From Nonomuraea jiangxiensis (lineage in GTDB: Bacteria > Actinomycetota > Actinomycetes > Streptosporangiales > Streptosporangiaceae): a DNA stretch of 64,000 nucleotides. Position 1 is the first letter of the stretch; the number at the start of each line of letters is the position of its first letter. The notes below the pieces were generated by a model, which was given only the letters and a program-made list of their open reading frames with translations, was not told the origin of the DNA and did no database searches. The stretch covers positions 1 through 64,000 of the forward strand of contig NZ_FNDJ01000030.1 of NCBI RefSeq assembly GCF_900099965.1, read 5' to 3'. The translations under genes were made by a program, and so were the position numbers. Shown here in pieces: positions 33,529 through 41,572 of the stretch.

Positions 33529-34053
33529 CGCCTCGCCCGGGGGCGCGGACACCGCCAAGGGCGGATTATCCGCAAACTTGACCCTCGCAAAAGGGGCGGA
33601 TTACGTCGATGTGGATACCTATACCGTCAGGCCGTGCCGCGAATCCGGGGATTGCGGGGCAACGGCCGGGCGCGGCCGCTGCCTCGGGGGGAGCAGCGGC
33701 GGCGCCGCCTGATACCGGGCCGGGCAGACGGCTGTTCTGCCCGGCCCGATGACCGTCCCTCGCACCCCCACCGCCCACCGGGGCACCCGGACGGTCGAGA
33801 TGCCCGGTGGCGAGCGCGCGTTGTTCCCGGCGGACACCCGGGCGGCGGCATTGCGGCGGACGAACGAACCCGCTGAGGCGTGACGGCGGCTCATGTTCTC
33901 AACGACCCGGGGGCCGGGGGCGATCGCGATGGCCGAAGTCGTGGCTTGGGCGAAGGATGGGCTCGCCCTGGTGGCCGTGACAGCCGCATCAGGCCACGAG
34001 CTGGGGGCAGGTCCCCCTTGAGTGAAAGCACTTGGCACGGAGGAGAAGGGACG
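33529..34053. other. 525-bp stretch without a supported gene
   Basis: The gap between marR and the STAS gene holds a small inverted repeat (GCGGATTATCCGC, 33561-33573) whose half GGGCGGATTA recurs at 33594-33603, a strong hairpin at 33717-33747, and two short frames with coding-like third positions (33749-33883, 44 codons; a second frame ending near 34021). Neither shows a domain or a ribosome site. They may be remnants of a lost gene. I call no gene here. Confidence 0.5.
33717..33747. terminator. 12-bp-stem hairpin
   Basis: GGGCCGGGCAGA and TCTGCCCGGCCC form a perfect 12-bp stem with a 7-base loop, about 190 bases after the MarR stop. It is the strongest hairpin in this gap and could end transcription from either side. 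Confidence 0.65.
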
Positions 34054-34431
34054 ATGACCGAACCGCACCAACGGCTGATGATCAATGTACGCGCCGAGCC
34101 ACCGCCACAGGTCGTGGCCCTGCGAGGCGCCCTGGACTGGACGACCGCCGCGGACGCGGAGCGCGTACTGGACAGAGCGTTCCAGGCCCAGCGCGAAGGC
34201 GAGCTGATCATGATCTTGGACCTGTCGGAGCTGCGGTTCTGCGACTCCACCGGCATCAGCTGCCTGATCCGGATCCAGCAGCGGATCGACGAGGCCGCAG
34301 GCACGCTGGTCGTGGCCGGTCTCCAGGGCAAGCCTGAGGAGTTGCTCCGCAGGACAGGCGTCCTCGGCCGCGCGCTCGACGCGTACCCGAATCTGGACCT
34401 GGCCAGGCAGGCGCTGGCGCGCCAGGCTTAG
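34054..34431 (+). CDS. STAS-domain anti-sigma factor antagonist
   Basis: A 125-residue STAS protein. The core is VVALRGALDWTTAADAERVL, LIMILDLSELRFCDSTGISC and TLVVAGLQGKPEELL. The serine in DSTGI is the usual phosphorylation site. Unphosphorylated antagonists bind an anti-sigma kinase and free a stress sigma factor. GGAGGAGAAGGG precedes ATG 34054. No anti-sigma or sigma gene is adjacent, so the partner must be elsewhere. Confidence 0.88.
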   Translation: MTEPHQRLMINVRAEPPPQVVALRGALDWTTAADAERVLDRAFQAQREGELIMILDLSELRFCDSTGISCLIRIQQRIDEAAGTLVVAGLQGKPEELLRRTGVLGRALDAYPNLDLARQALARQA

Positions 34432-34467
34432 GGACTTCCGAGCTACGGGCGCGGGCCACAAACTTGA

Positions 34468-34483
34468 ACTATTCCAGAATAGT
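34468..34483. promoter_or_regulatory. FurA operator
   Basis: ACTATTC-CA-GAATAGT is a perfect inverted repeat with 7-bp arms. A possible -10 (GTATAT, 34485-34490) follows, and the furA start is only ten bases after that, which fits a leaderless transcript repressed by its own product. Confidence 0.75.
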
Positions 34484-34499
34484 GGTATATGTGGTTTGT

Positions 34500-34928
34500 A
34501 TGGCGTCTGACTTCGAGGCGCAGTTGCGAGCGGTCTCGTTGCGCGTGACCCGGCCGCGGCTGGCAGTGCTGGCCGCGCTGCGCGATCACGCGCACGTCGA
34601 CACCGACACGGTGATCGCCCTGGTACGGGCCGAGCTCCCGAGGGTTTCCCACCAGGCGGTGTACGACGTGCTGCGTGCGCTCACCAAGGCCGGTCTGGTG
34701 CGGCGCATCGAGCCCGCCGGTGCGACGGCCCGCTACGAGTCGCGGGTGGGGGACAACCATCACCACGTGGTGTGCCGCTCCTGCGGTGCGATCGCGGACG
34801 TCGACTGCGCCGCCGGCCACGCCCCCTGTCTCACCCCCTCGGATGACCAGGGTTTCACGGTCGACGAGGCGGAAGTCGTCTACTGGGGCACCTGCCCCGA
34901 CTGTGTGACCGGACGCATTGCCCGGTGA
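34500..34928 (+). CDS. furA: Fur family peroxide/metal-responsive repressor
   Basis: A 142-residue protein with an N-terminal winged helix (LRVTRPRLAVLAALRDHAHV, VSHQAVYDVLRALTKAGLVRRI) and a metal domain with DNHHHVVCRSCGAIADVDCA and a closing CPDC. The HHH and two CxxC pairs are the zinc/iron ligands of FurA/CatR-type regulators. ATG 34500 has no ribosome site, in keeping with leaderless translation. katG follows 28 bases after the stop, the classic furA-katG pair in which FurA represses both until oxidised by peroxide. Confidence 0.9.
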   Translation: MASDFEAQLRAVSLRVTRPRLAVLAALRDHAHVDTDTVIALVRAELPRVSHQAVYDVLRALTKAGLVRRIEPAGATARYESRVGDNHHHVVCRSCGAIADVDCAAGHAPCLTPSDDQGFTVDEAEVVYWGTCPDCVTGRIAR

Positions 34929-34956
34929 CCCGGCAGTTCGGAAGGAAGCTATATAG

Positions 34957-37233
34957 ATGAGCGACACCCAGGACAACACCCCTACCAGCGCGCAGGGCGT
35001 GGACCAGAAGGCGGCGGCCGGCTGCCCGGTCGCCCACGACTCCGTGACCGCGCATGGCAGCGAGAGCGAGAACCCGGCGATCGACTCGCCGACTCCCAAG
35101 ACCGGCGGTCGTCCGCGTACGAACCGGGACTGGTGGCCCAACCAGCTCGACCTCTCGGTGTTGCGCGCACACTCGTCCAAGGGCAACCCGCTGGCGGAGG
35201 GCTTCAGCTACGCCAAGGAGTTCGAGAAGCTCGACGTCGAGGCACTCAAGCAGGACATCATCGAGGTGCTCACCACCTCCCAGGACTGGTGGCCGGCCGA
35301 CTTCGGCCACTACGGCGGTCTGATGATCCGGATGAGCTGGCACGCCGCGGGCACCTACCGCATCCAGGACGGCCGCGGCGGGGCCGGCGACGGCGCCCAG
35401 CGTTTCGCCCCGCTCAACAGCTGGCCCGACAACGCCAACCTCGACAAGGCCCGCCGGCTGCTCTGGCCGGTCAAGCAGAAGTACGGCCAGCAGATCTCCT
35501 GGGCCGACCTGCTCGTGCTCGCCGGCAACGTCGCCCTGGAGTCGATGGGTTTCCAGACCTTCGGCTTCGGCTTCGGTCGCGAGGACGTCTGGGAGCCGGA
35601 GGAGATCTTCTGGGGTCCGGAGGACGCCTGGCTCGGCGACGAGCGCTACGTCTCCGACACCGAGATGGTGCCGCACTTCGGCGCCACGGAGATGGGCCTC
35701 ATCTACGTCAACCCGGAGGGTCCTCGCGGCAACCCGGACCCGGTCGCGGCGGCGCACTTCATCCGCGAGACCTTCGGGCGGATGGCGATGAACGACGAGG
35801 AGACCGTCGCCCTCATCGCCGGCGGCCACACGTTCGGCAAGACCCACGGCGCTGGCATCGCCGACGACCACGTCGGGCCGGAGCCCGAGGGCGCGCCGCT
35901 GGAGGCGCAGGGGCTGGGCTGGCTGAGCAGCTACGGCACCGGCAAGGGCGGTGACACGATCACCAGCGGTCTCGAGGTGACGTGGACCGACCGGCCGACG
36001 CAGTGGAGCAACCGGTTCTTCGAGATCCTCTTCGGCTACGAGTGGGAGCTCACCACGAGCCCCGGCGGCGCGAAGCAGTGGGTGGCCAAGGACGCCGAGG
36101 CGATCATCCCGGACGCCCACGACCCGTCGAAGAAGCACAAGCCGACGATGCTCACGACCGACCTGGCGCTGCGCGTCGACCCGACGTACCAGAAGATCTC
36201 GCTGCGCTTCATGGAGCACCCGGACGAGTTCGCGCTGGCCTTCGCCAAGGCCTGGTACAAGCTGCTGCACCGCGACATGGGTCCGGTCAGCCGCTTCCTC
36301 GGGCCGTGGGTTCCCGAGCCCCAGCTGTGGCAGGACCCGGTGCCGGCCGTCGACCACGCGCTCGTGGGTGACGCCGACGTCGAAGCCCTCAAGGCGAAGG
36401 TCCTGGAGTCCGGCCTCACGACCGCCCAGCTGGTCTCCACCGCCTGGGCCTCCGCCGCGAGCTTCCGGTCCACCGACAAGCGCGGCGGCGCCAACGGCGC
36501 CCGGCTGCGGCTCGAACCGCAGCGCAACTGGGAGGTCAACCAGCCCGAGCAGCTCGCGAAGGTCCTGGACACCCTTGAGGGCATCCGGCGCGAGTTCAAC
36601 GACGCCGGCGGCGCGAAGATCTCGCTCGCCGACCTGATCGTGCTGGCCGGCTCGGCCGCCGTCGAGAAGGCGGCACGCGAGGCCGGCGTGGCGGTGACGG
36701 TTCCGTTCCGTCCGGGCCGCACCGACGCCACGCAGGAGCAGACCGACGTCGAGTCCTTCCGCGTCCTCGAACCACGGGCCGACGGGTTCCGCAACTACCT
36801 GCGTACGGGGGAGAAGACCCAGCCGGAGGTGCTGCTCGTCGACCGTGCCTACATGCTCAACCTGACGCCGCCGGAGATGACCGTCCTGGTCGGCGGCCTG
36901 CGCTCCCTCGGAGCGAACTTCGGCGGCACCCGGCACGGCGTGCTCACCGACCGGCCGGGCGTGCTCACCAACGACTTCTTCACCAACCTGCTCGCCCCGG
37001 GCACCCGGTGGAAGGCGGCGGAGTCCGAGGAGCACGTGTACGAGATCCGCGACGTGGCCACCGACGAGGTGAAGTGGACCGCCACCGCGGTCGACCTCAT
37101 CTTCGGCTCCAACTCGCAGCTGCGGGCCCTCGCGGAGGTCTACGCCAGCCAGGACGCCCGCGACAAGTTCGTGACCGACTTCGTCGCGGCCTGGACCAAG
37201 GTCATGGAGCTCGACCGGTTCGACCTCGCCTGA
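34957..37233 (+). CDS. katG: Catalase-peroxidase
   Basis: A 758-residue bifunctional heme enzyme that removes H2O2. The distal pocket is MRMSWHAAGTYRI (Arg125, Trp128, His129); the proximal heme ligand is in GGHTFGKTHGAG; YVNPEGPRGNPDP carries the tyrosine of the Met-Tyr-Trp cross-link region. The C-terminal duplicated domain (from about 435) is present, so the protein is full length. GGAAGGAAG lies before the ATG. It is co-transcribed with furA and ends at a strong hairpin. Confidence 0.96.
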   Translation: MSDTQDNTPTSAQGVDQKAAAGCPVAHDSVTAHGSESENPAIDSPTPKTGGRPRTNRDWWPNQLDLSVLRAHSSKGNPLAEGFSYAKEFEKLDVEALKQDIIEVLTTSQDWWPADFGHYGGLMIRMSWHAAGTYRIQDGRGGAGDGAQRFAPLNSWPDNANLDKARRLLWPVKQKYGQQISWADLLVLAGNVALESMGFQTFGFGFGREDVWEPEEIFWGPEDAWLGDERYVSDTEMVPHFGATEMGLIYVNPEGPRGNPDPVAAAHFIRETFGRMAMNDEETVALIAGGHTFGKTHGAGIADDHVGPEPEGAPLEAQGLGWLSSYGTGKGGDTITSGLEVTWTDRPTQWSNRFFEILFGYEWELTTSPGGAKQWVAKDAEAIIPDAHDPSKKHKPTMLTTDLALRVDPTYQKISLRFMEHPDEFALAFAKAWYKLLHRDMGPVSRFLGPWVPEPQLWQDPVPAVDHALVGDADVEALKAKVLESGLTTAQLVSTAWASAASFRSTDKRGGANGARLRLEPQRNWEVNQPEQLAKVLDTLEGIRREFNDAGGAKISLADLIVLAGSAAVEKAAREAGVAVTVPFRPGRTDATQEQTDVESFRVLEPRADGFRNYLRTGEKTQPEVLLVDRAYMLNLTPPEMTVLVGGLRSLGANFGGTRHGVLTDRPGVLTNDFFTNLLAPGTRWKAAESEEHVYEIRDVATDEVKWTATAVDLIFGSNSQLRALAEVYASQDARDKFVTDFVAAWTKVMELDRFDLA

Positions 37234-37247
37234 CCCGTCCCAACCGC

Positions 37248-37285
37248 ACGAGCCCGGTCGGCCCACCGCGATCGACCGGGCTCGT
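37248..37285 (+). terminator. katG terminator
   Basis: ACGAGCCCGGTCG and CGACCGGGCTCGT form a perfect 13-bp stem with a 12-base loop, starting 15 bases after the katG stop. This is a clear factor-independent-type hairpin without a T-run. Confidence 0.8.
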
Positions 37286-37366
37286 CCGGCTGCGGCTCCG
37301 CGACGTGCGCCGGATTCATCCGGGCACCCTGGCCGGTAGGTGGAACGACCACTACTCTGGGCCGTG

Positions 37367-39148
37367 ATGAGCGTTGATGGGCTGCTTCCAGGCGACCCGA
37401 AGCACATCGGGCGTTATGTGATAACCGGGCGGCTGGGAGCCGGTGGGCAGGGCGTCGTCTACCTGGCCGACGCGCCGGACGGCACCCGGGTGGCGTTGAA
37501 GGTCATCCATGCCGAGGTCGGCTCGGAGGCCCGCCGCCTGTTCGAGCGCGAGTTCGCCGTGCTACGGCGCGTATCCAGCTTCTGCACCGCGCAGGTTCTC
37601 GACGCCGATGTGACGGCCGACCCGCCGTACATCGTCAGCGAATACGTCGCCGGCCCGTCTCTCCATGCCTTCGTCGCCGAGCACGGTCCCATCACGGGAG
37701 CCGAGCTCGACCGGCTCGCGGTGGCGACGGCCACGGCTCTCATCGCGATTCACCGCGCGGGCATCGTCCACCGCGATTTCAAGCCGCAGAACGTCCTGCT
37801 CGGGCGCGACGGCCCGCGCGTCATCGACTTCGGCATCGCCCGCTTCCTCCAGGACGGCGCCGCCGTCGCCAGCGCCCACGTGGGCACTCCCCGATACATG
37901 GCTCCCGAGCAGATCCTCGGGGAGCGGTTCGGCCCCGCCGCCGACATCTTCGCCTGGGGCGCCACCCTCGTCCACGCCGCCACCGGTCGCTCCCCGTTCG
38001 AGGCCGGCTCACTGCCCGCTGTCCTGTATCGCGTGCTCCACGAGCCGCCTGACCTCGGCTCCCTTCCGGGGCATCTCCGCTCCCTGGTGGAGCGGTGCCT
38101 CTCCAAGGATCCCGCCGACCGTCCCACGGCATCCGAGCTGCCGCTGTCCATCATGGATGTCGGTCTCGGCCCCCGGGCCGAGCCACCTCCCGGCGTACGA
38201 ACGGCGGCGAAGTCCCCGAGGCGATTACGCCGGACGCTGTCGGCCTCCGGAGCGATCGTCACCGCGGTCACCCTGGCGGCGGGGACCCTCTGGTGGGCGA
38301 GAGCACAAGAGACGACGACGGTCACGGAGCCCACGACGGCCGGCGAGCCTCCGGCGTACTCCCTGGCGGCGGCGGGGGCGGCACGTACGGCCTTCGAAGC
38401 GTGGTACAGCCTCGACTACACGGACTACGACGGCGGAGCACGGCGTACGCTGGCGAGCCTCTCCGGGGTGGCGGCGCAGGACTACCAGCATCTGATCGGC
38501 AATTCCAAGAACGCGGTGACGGCCGCCAAGGCGAAGCAGACGGCACGGGCGACCGCCGCGGGAATCGTCTGGGCGTCGCCGGAGCGGGTGTCGATCATCG
38601 TGACCGGACTCAGCACCATCACCCAGAACGGAACTCCGGTGAAGTCGGAGGATCCCCTGCTGTTCGCCGAGATGGTTCCCGCGGGCGGCGGCTGGAAGAT
38701 GGACTACGCGCGGACCACACCGTCCGGCTCCGCCGCTCCGGCCGGCGCCGCCTGGCCCTCCGCGGAGGTGCGGCGGATGGCCGCCGATGCCGCCCGCTGC
38801 CAGACCGAGGCCTTCATCAACGGGCCCCGCCTGGAGGAGCGCCCCGACTTCTTCGATCGGTGCACCACGGGACGGGCCGCGCGGTGGTGGCGAGAGCTGG
38901 CCGCGGTCCCCGACGACCAGGTTCCCGACTGGTGGAGCTGGCAGTACCGGGACATCGGTACGGCCTTCGAACGGTTCGACGGACCCGATTCCGCGACCCT
39001 CATCCACCTCGGGGACTCGGCCAAGGCCCCCGAGCACAAGGTCGTGGCCTATCGGCTGCACCTGCGCCGCGTAGGCGGGCGATGGAGGCTGGAGGACGTC
39101 ACGTCCCCCAAGGACAACCGGTCCATGTTCGAGCGGCGCCCGCAATGA
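37367..39148 (+). CDS. Membrane Ser/Thr protein kinase, intact catalytic motifs
   Basis: A 593-residue receptor-type kinase. The kinase domain (13-275) has loop GRLGAGGQGVVYLA, Lys45 in VALKV, HRDFKPQN at 135-142, DFG at 154 and MAPEQ, so it should be active. One membrane helix lies near 290-310 (ASGAIVTAVTLAAGTLWW). The outside part (about 330-593) begins AARTAFEAWYSLDYTDYDGG, which resembles the NTF2/Mce-associated fold rather than PASTA. No ribosome site is seen; TACTCT 8 bases before GTG/ATG suggests a leaderless start. It overlaps the next kinase by four bases. Confidence 0.88.
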   Translation: MSVDGLLPGDPKHIGRYVITGRLGAGGQGVVYLADAPDGTRVALKVIHAEVGSEARRLFEREFAVLRRVSSFCTAQVLDADVTADPPYIVSEYVAGPSLHAFVAEHGPITGAELDRLAVATATALIAIHRAGIVHRDFKPQNVLLGRDGPRVIDFGIARFLQDGAAVASAHVGTPRYMAPEQILGERFGPAADIFAWGATLVHAATGRSPFEAGSLPAVLYRVLHEPPDLGSLPGHLRSLVERCLSKDPADRPTASELPLSIMDVGLGPRAEPPPGVRTAAKSPRRLRRTLSASGAIVTAVTLAAGTLWWARAQETTTVTEPTTAGEPPAYSLAAAGAARTAFEAWYSLDYTDYDGGARRTLASLSGVAAQDYQHLIGNSKNAVTAAKAKQTARATAAGIVWASPERVSIIVTGLSTITQNGTPVKSEDPLLFAEMVPAGGGWKMDYARTTPSGSAAPAGAAWPSAEVRRMAADAARCQTEAFINGPRLEERPDFFDRCTTGRAARWWRELAAVPDDQVPDWWSWQYRDIGTAFERFDGPDSATLIHLGDSAKAPEHKVVAYRLHLRRVGGRWRLEDVTSPKDNRSMFERRPQ

Positions 39149-40731
39149 GGCTGATCGCCCCACTCCGACCGGGCGATCCCGCGAGGATCGGGAGATACCG
39201 GCTGCTCGGACGGCTCGGCGCGGGCGGTCAAGGCGTCGCCTTTCTCGCCGTGGGGGACGACGGGCGGCAGGTCGCGGTCAAAGCGCTCCCCCGGATCTCC
39301 GGCGAGGCCGCCCGGCGGCGCATGGCGGCCGAGCTCGACCTGCTCCGCAGGGTCTCCGGGTTCTGTACGGTCCAGGTGCTCGACGCCGACCCGGCCGCCG
39401 ATCCGCCACACCTCGTCACCGAATACGTCCCCGGGCCGTCGCTGGCCGAACTCGTCCAGCGCGAGGGCCCCCGTCGCGGCGAGGCGCTGGAACGGCTGGC
39501 CGTCGCCACCGCCACCGCGTTGACGGCGATCCATCGCGCGGGCGTCGCCCACCTCGACCTGACCCCCGGCAACGTGATCATGGGCCCGGACGGCCCCCGC
39601 GTCGTCGACTTCGGCCTTGCCCGCGCCGTCGGCGGCCCCGCCACGGACGCCGACATCGCCGGCACCCCCGCGTTCATCGCGCCCGAGCAGCTGGCCGGAG
39701 ATCCGCCGACCACCGCCGCCGACGTCTTCTCCTGGGCCGCGACGCTCGCCTACGCCGCCACAGGCCGTCATCCCTTCGGCGACGACGCGGTGCCGGCCGT
39801 CGTCTACCGCGTTCTCCATCGGGAACCCGACCTGGGCACCCCCGCCGAGCTGGGCGGGTTCCTGCGCGCGATCCTCCAGGCGTGCCTGGCCAAGGACCCG
39901 GCTCTCCGCCCGTCGGCCCAGGAGCTCCTCTATCACCTTGCCGACCGTACCCCGATGAAGTCCGCCGGGGCGCCGGCACGAGGGCGGGCCTGGAAGCGGG
40001 GATGGGTCGTCGCGGTGGCAGCGGTCGTCGCGATCGCGGGTGGGGCCGGTGCGGCGGCATGGAGGGGGTGGCCCGGCGAAGGCGGCGGACCGGCGGGCGT
40101 GGCGACGCGGGACGCGCTTGCGCCGCCGCCGCTCTACGCCCAGCAGGCCGAGGAGGCGGCACGGCGGGCGTACGGGATCGTCAACGGCTTCGGCTACCGG
40201 ACGCTTGACGAGAACCTCCAGGCGGTGGACGAGGCGACCACCGGACGCGCGAACGTGGAGTACACCGGCCGGCTGCGAGACCAGGCGCAGCGGATCCGCG
40301 ACGGGAAGATGGCGCGGGAGGCGGTGGCCGCAGAGAGCGGAATCGTCGCCGCGCGTACTGATCGGGTCGTGGTGCTGGTCTGGGGCCAGATGGTCACGAC
40401 CGGCGATGCCCCCGGCGACTACCGGCGCGGCGGGGTGGTCATGGAGATGCGCAGGGTCGTGACCGCGTGGAAGCTGGACCACGTCTGGCTGGCGAATCCG
40501 CGGCCGGATTCGGCCGAGATGACCACGGGGGAGTGGCCGTCCGGCCGGGCGACGACGCTGTTGTCGGCCGCGTCCGGCGACGGTGTCCGCGCCGTCGCCC
40601 TGGACGCGGTCACCCCGGCGGGCGCACGGGTGTTCCGCCTCGGTACGGACGGGACCGTGAGCAGGCTCACCATGGTTCCCGCCGGCGGTTCTTTCCGGGT
40701 CGAGAGCAGCCGGGAGCTTGGAGCGTCCTGA
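39145..40731 (+). CDS. Membrane Ser/Thr kinase with altered catalytic loop
   Basis: A 528-residue paralogue of the preceding kinase. It keeps the glycine loop (GRLGAGGQGVAFLA), Lys46 in VAVKA, Asp138 and DFG (155), but the catalytic loop reads HLDLTPGN instead of HRDLKPxN: the HRD arginine is Leu and the loop lysine is Thr. Activity may be weak or differently regulated, or it may be a pseudokinase partner. One membrane helix is at about 288-306, followed by an outside domain (YGIVNGFGYRTLDENLQAVD) of the same Mce-associated-like type. Coupling by ATGA implies the two act together. Confidence 0.86.
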   Translation: MRLIAPLRPGDPARIGRYRLLGRLGAGGQGVAFLAVGDDGRQVAVKALPRISGEAARRRMAAELDLLRRVSGFCTVQVLDADPAADPPHLVTEYVPGPSLAELVQREGPRRGEALERLAVATATALTAIHRAGVAHLDLTPGNVIMGPDGPRVVDFGLARAVGGPATDADIAGTPAFIAPEQLAGDPPTTAADVFSWAATLAYAATGRHPFGDDAVPAVVYRVLHREPDLGTPAELGGFLRAILQACLAKDPALRPSAQELLYHLADRTPMKSAGAPARGRAWKRGWVVAVAAVVAIAGGAGAAAWRGWPGEGGGPAGVATRDALAPPPLYAQQAEEAARRAYGIVNGFGYRTLDENLQAVDEATTGRANVEYTGRLRDQAQRIRDGKMAREAVAAESGIVAARTDRVVVLVWGQMVTTGDAPGDYRRGGVVMEMRRVVTAWKLDHVWLANPRPDSAEMTTGEWPSGRATTLLSAASGDGVRAVALDAVTPAGARVFRLGTDGTVSRLTMVPAGGSFRVESSRELGAS

Positions 40732-40740
40732 GCCGGGACG

Positions 40741-41298
40741 TTACGACGTCAACCACGTGGTGAGGGCGACCGCGGACTCGCGCAGAGCGTCGTCACGGCG
40801 CTCCTCGCTCAGCTGTTCGACCGTGAGCCGGAACCTCGGGGCGATGACCACGAACGCCTGGTTGTACAGGGATCGGTCGCCGACGGCGATCTCGGTGCCG
40901 CCGGACTGCGCCTTGACGCCGAGAGCGGTCAGCTCGGCGATCTCGACCTCGGGGAAGTCCTCATAGTTGGGTCGCGCCGAGGGAAGGGCGATCGTCACCG
41001 CGGCCGTGGGGACCTCCTTCCCCCACGAGCAGGTCACCTTGCCGGCGGAGTCGAACCGCCGGCCGAACTTCTTCCCCTTGATCAGCGCGCCCATGGCCGC
41101 GACCAGCCGGGGATCATCACAGTCCTCCGGAAGGGCGAACGGCCGCGCCGAGGCCGTCGGTGCCGTTGATGCCGTGGGTGTGGTCGGGGTCGGAGACGCC
41201 GTGGGGGAGCCGGTCGCGACGGGGTCACCGCCACCGCACCCTGCGAGGAGGCCACCGAGCAGCGTCATCCCTAACCAGGCCCTGGCAGTCGTCCACAT
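40741..41298 (-). CDS. Putative lipoprotein
   Basis: A 185-residue protein with a signal and lipobox (GGLLAGC, Cys21), a Ser/Thr/Pro linker to about 50, and a folded part containing PEDCDDPRLVAAMGALIKG and VTCSWGKEV, a cysteine pair likely to form a disulfide. The general form recalls DUF3558-type actinobacterial lipoproteins. It converges on the second kinase with only nine bases between stops. The function is unknown. Confidence 0.72.
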   Translation of the reverse strand: MWTTARAWLGMTLLGGLLAGCGGGDPVATGSPTASPTPTTPTASTAPTASARPFALPEDCDDPRLVAAMGALIKGKKFGRRFDSAGKVTCSWGKEVPTAAVTIALPSARPNYEDFPEVEIAELTALGVKAQSGGTEIAVGDRSLYNQAFVVIAPRFRLTVEQLSEERRDDALRESAVALTTWLTS

Positions 41299-41506
41299 GG
41301 CCCGATTATTCGAGACCGCCGGCCTTCCCGCCAGAAGATGGCTGACCTTGTCACCCTGCGTACTCCTCGTGAAGGGCGGCCTCGTCACGGAGCAGCGCGT
41401 CCGTGCCGGCGCGGTCGGTGACACCGAAGGAGCCGGCGCGCGGCCCTACGCCTCATGACTCGCGCCACGCCGCGCAATGTCAGTGGCAGCCGGTACTGTG
41501 CCGCCC

Positions 41507-41572
41507 ATGATCGTTTCATTACCGGGACGCCCCCTGTCCAGCCCCTCCGATGTCGAGGTGGCGGCCGCGTGA
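41507..41572 (+). CDS. Possible short upstream frame coupled to DUF6493 gene
   Basis: A 21-codon frame (MIVSLPGRPL...) ends in TGA that overlaps the GTG start of the DUF6493 gene. TACTGT at 41494-41499 would place transcription at the ATG, giving a leaderless reading. It may only serve to bring ribosomes to the next gene. No family is recognised, and chance is quite possible. Confidence 0.25.
   Translation: MIVSLPGRPLSSPSDVEVAAA

Noticed and set aside
33749..33883. A 44-codon gene after the hairpin
   Set aside because: Third positions look coding but there is no ribosome site, no domain and it starts right behind a terminator-like stem.
37367..41298. A PASTA-type PknB cell-wall kinase locus
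   Set aside because: The outside domains do not show PASTA repeats, and no division or wall genes are adjacent.
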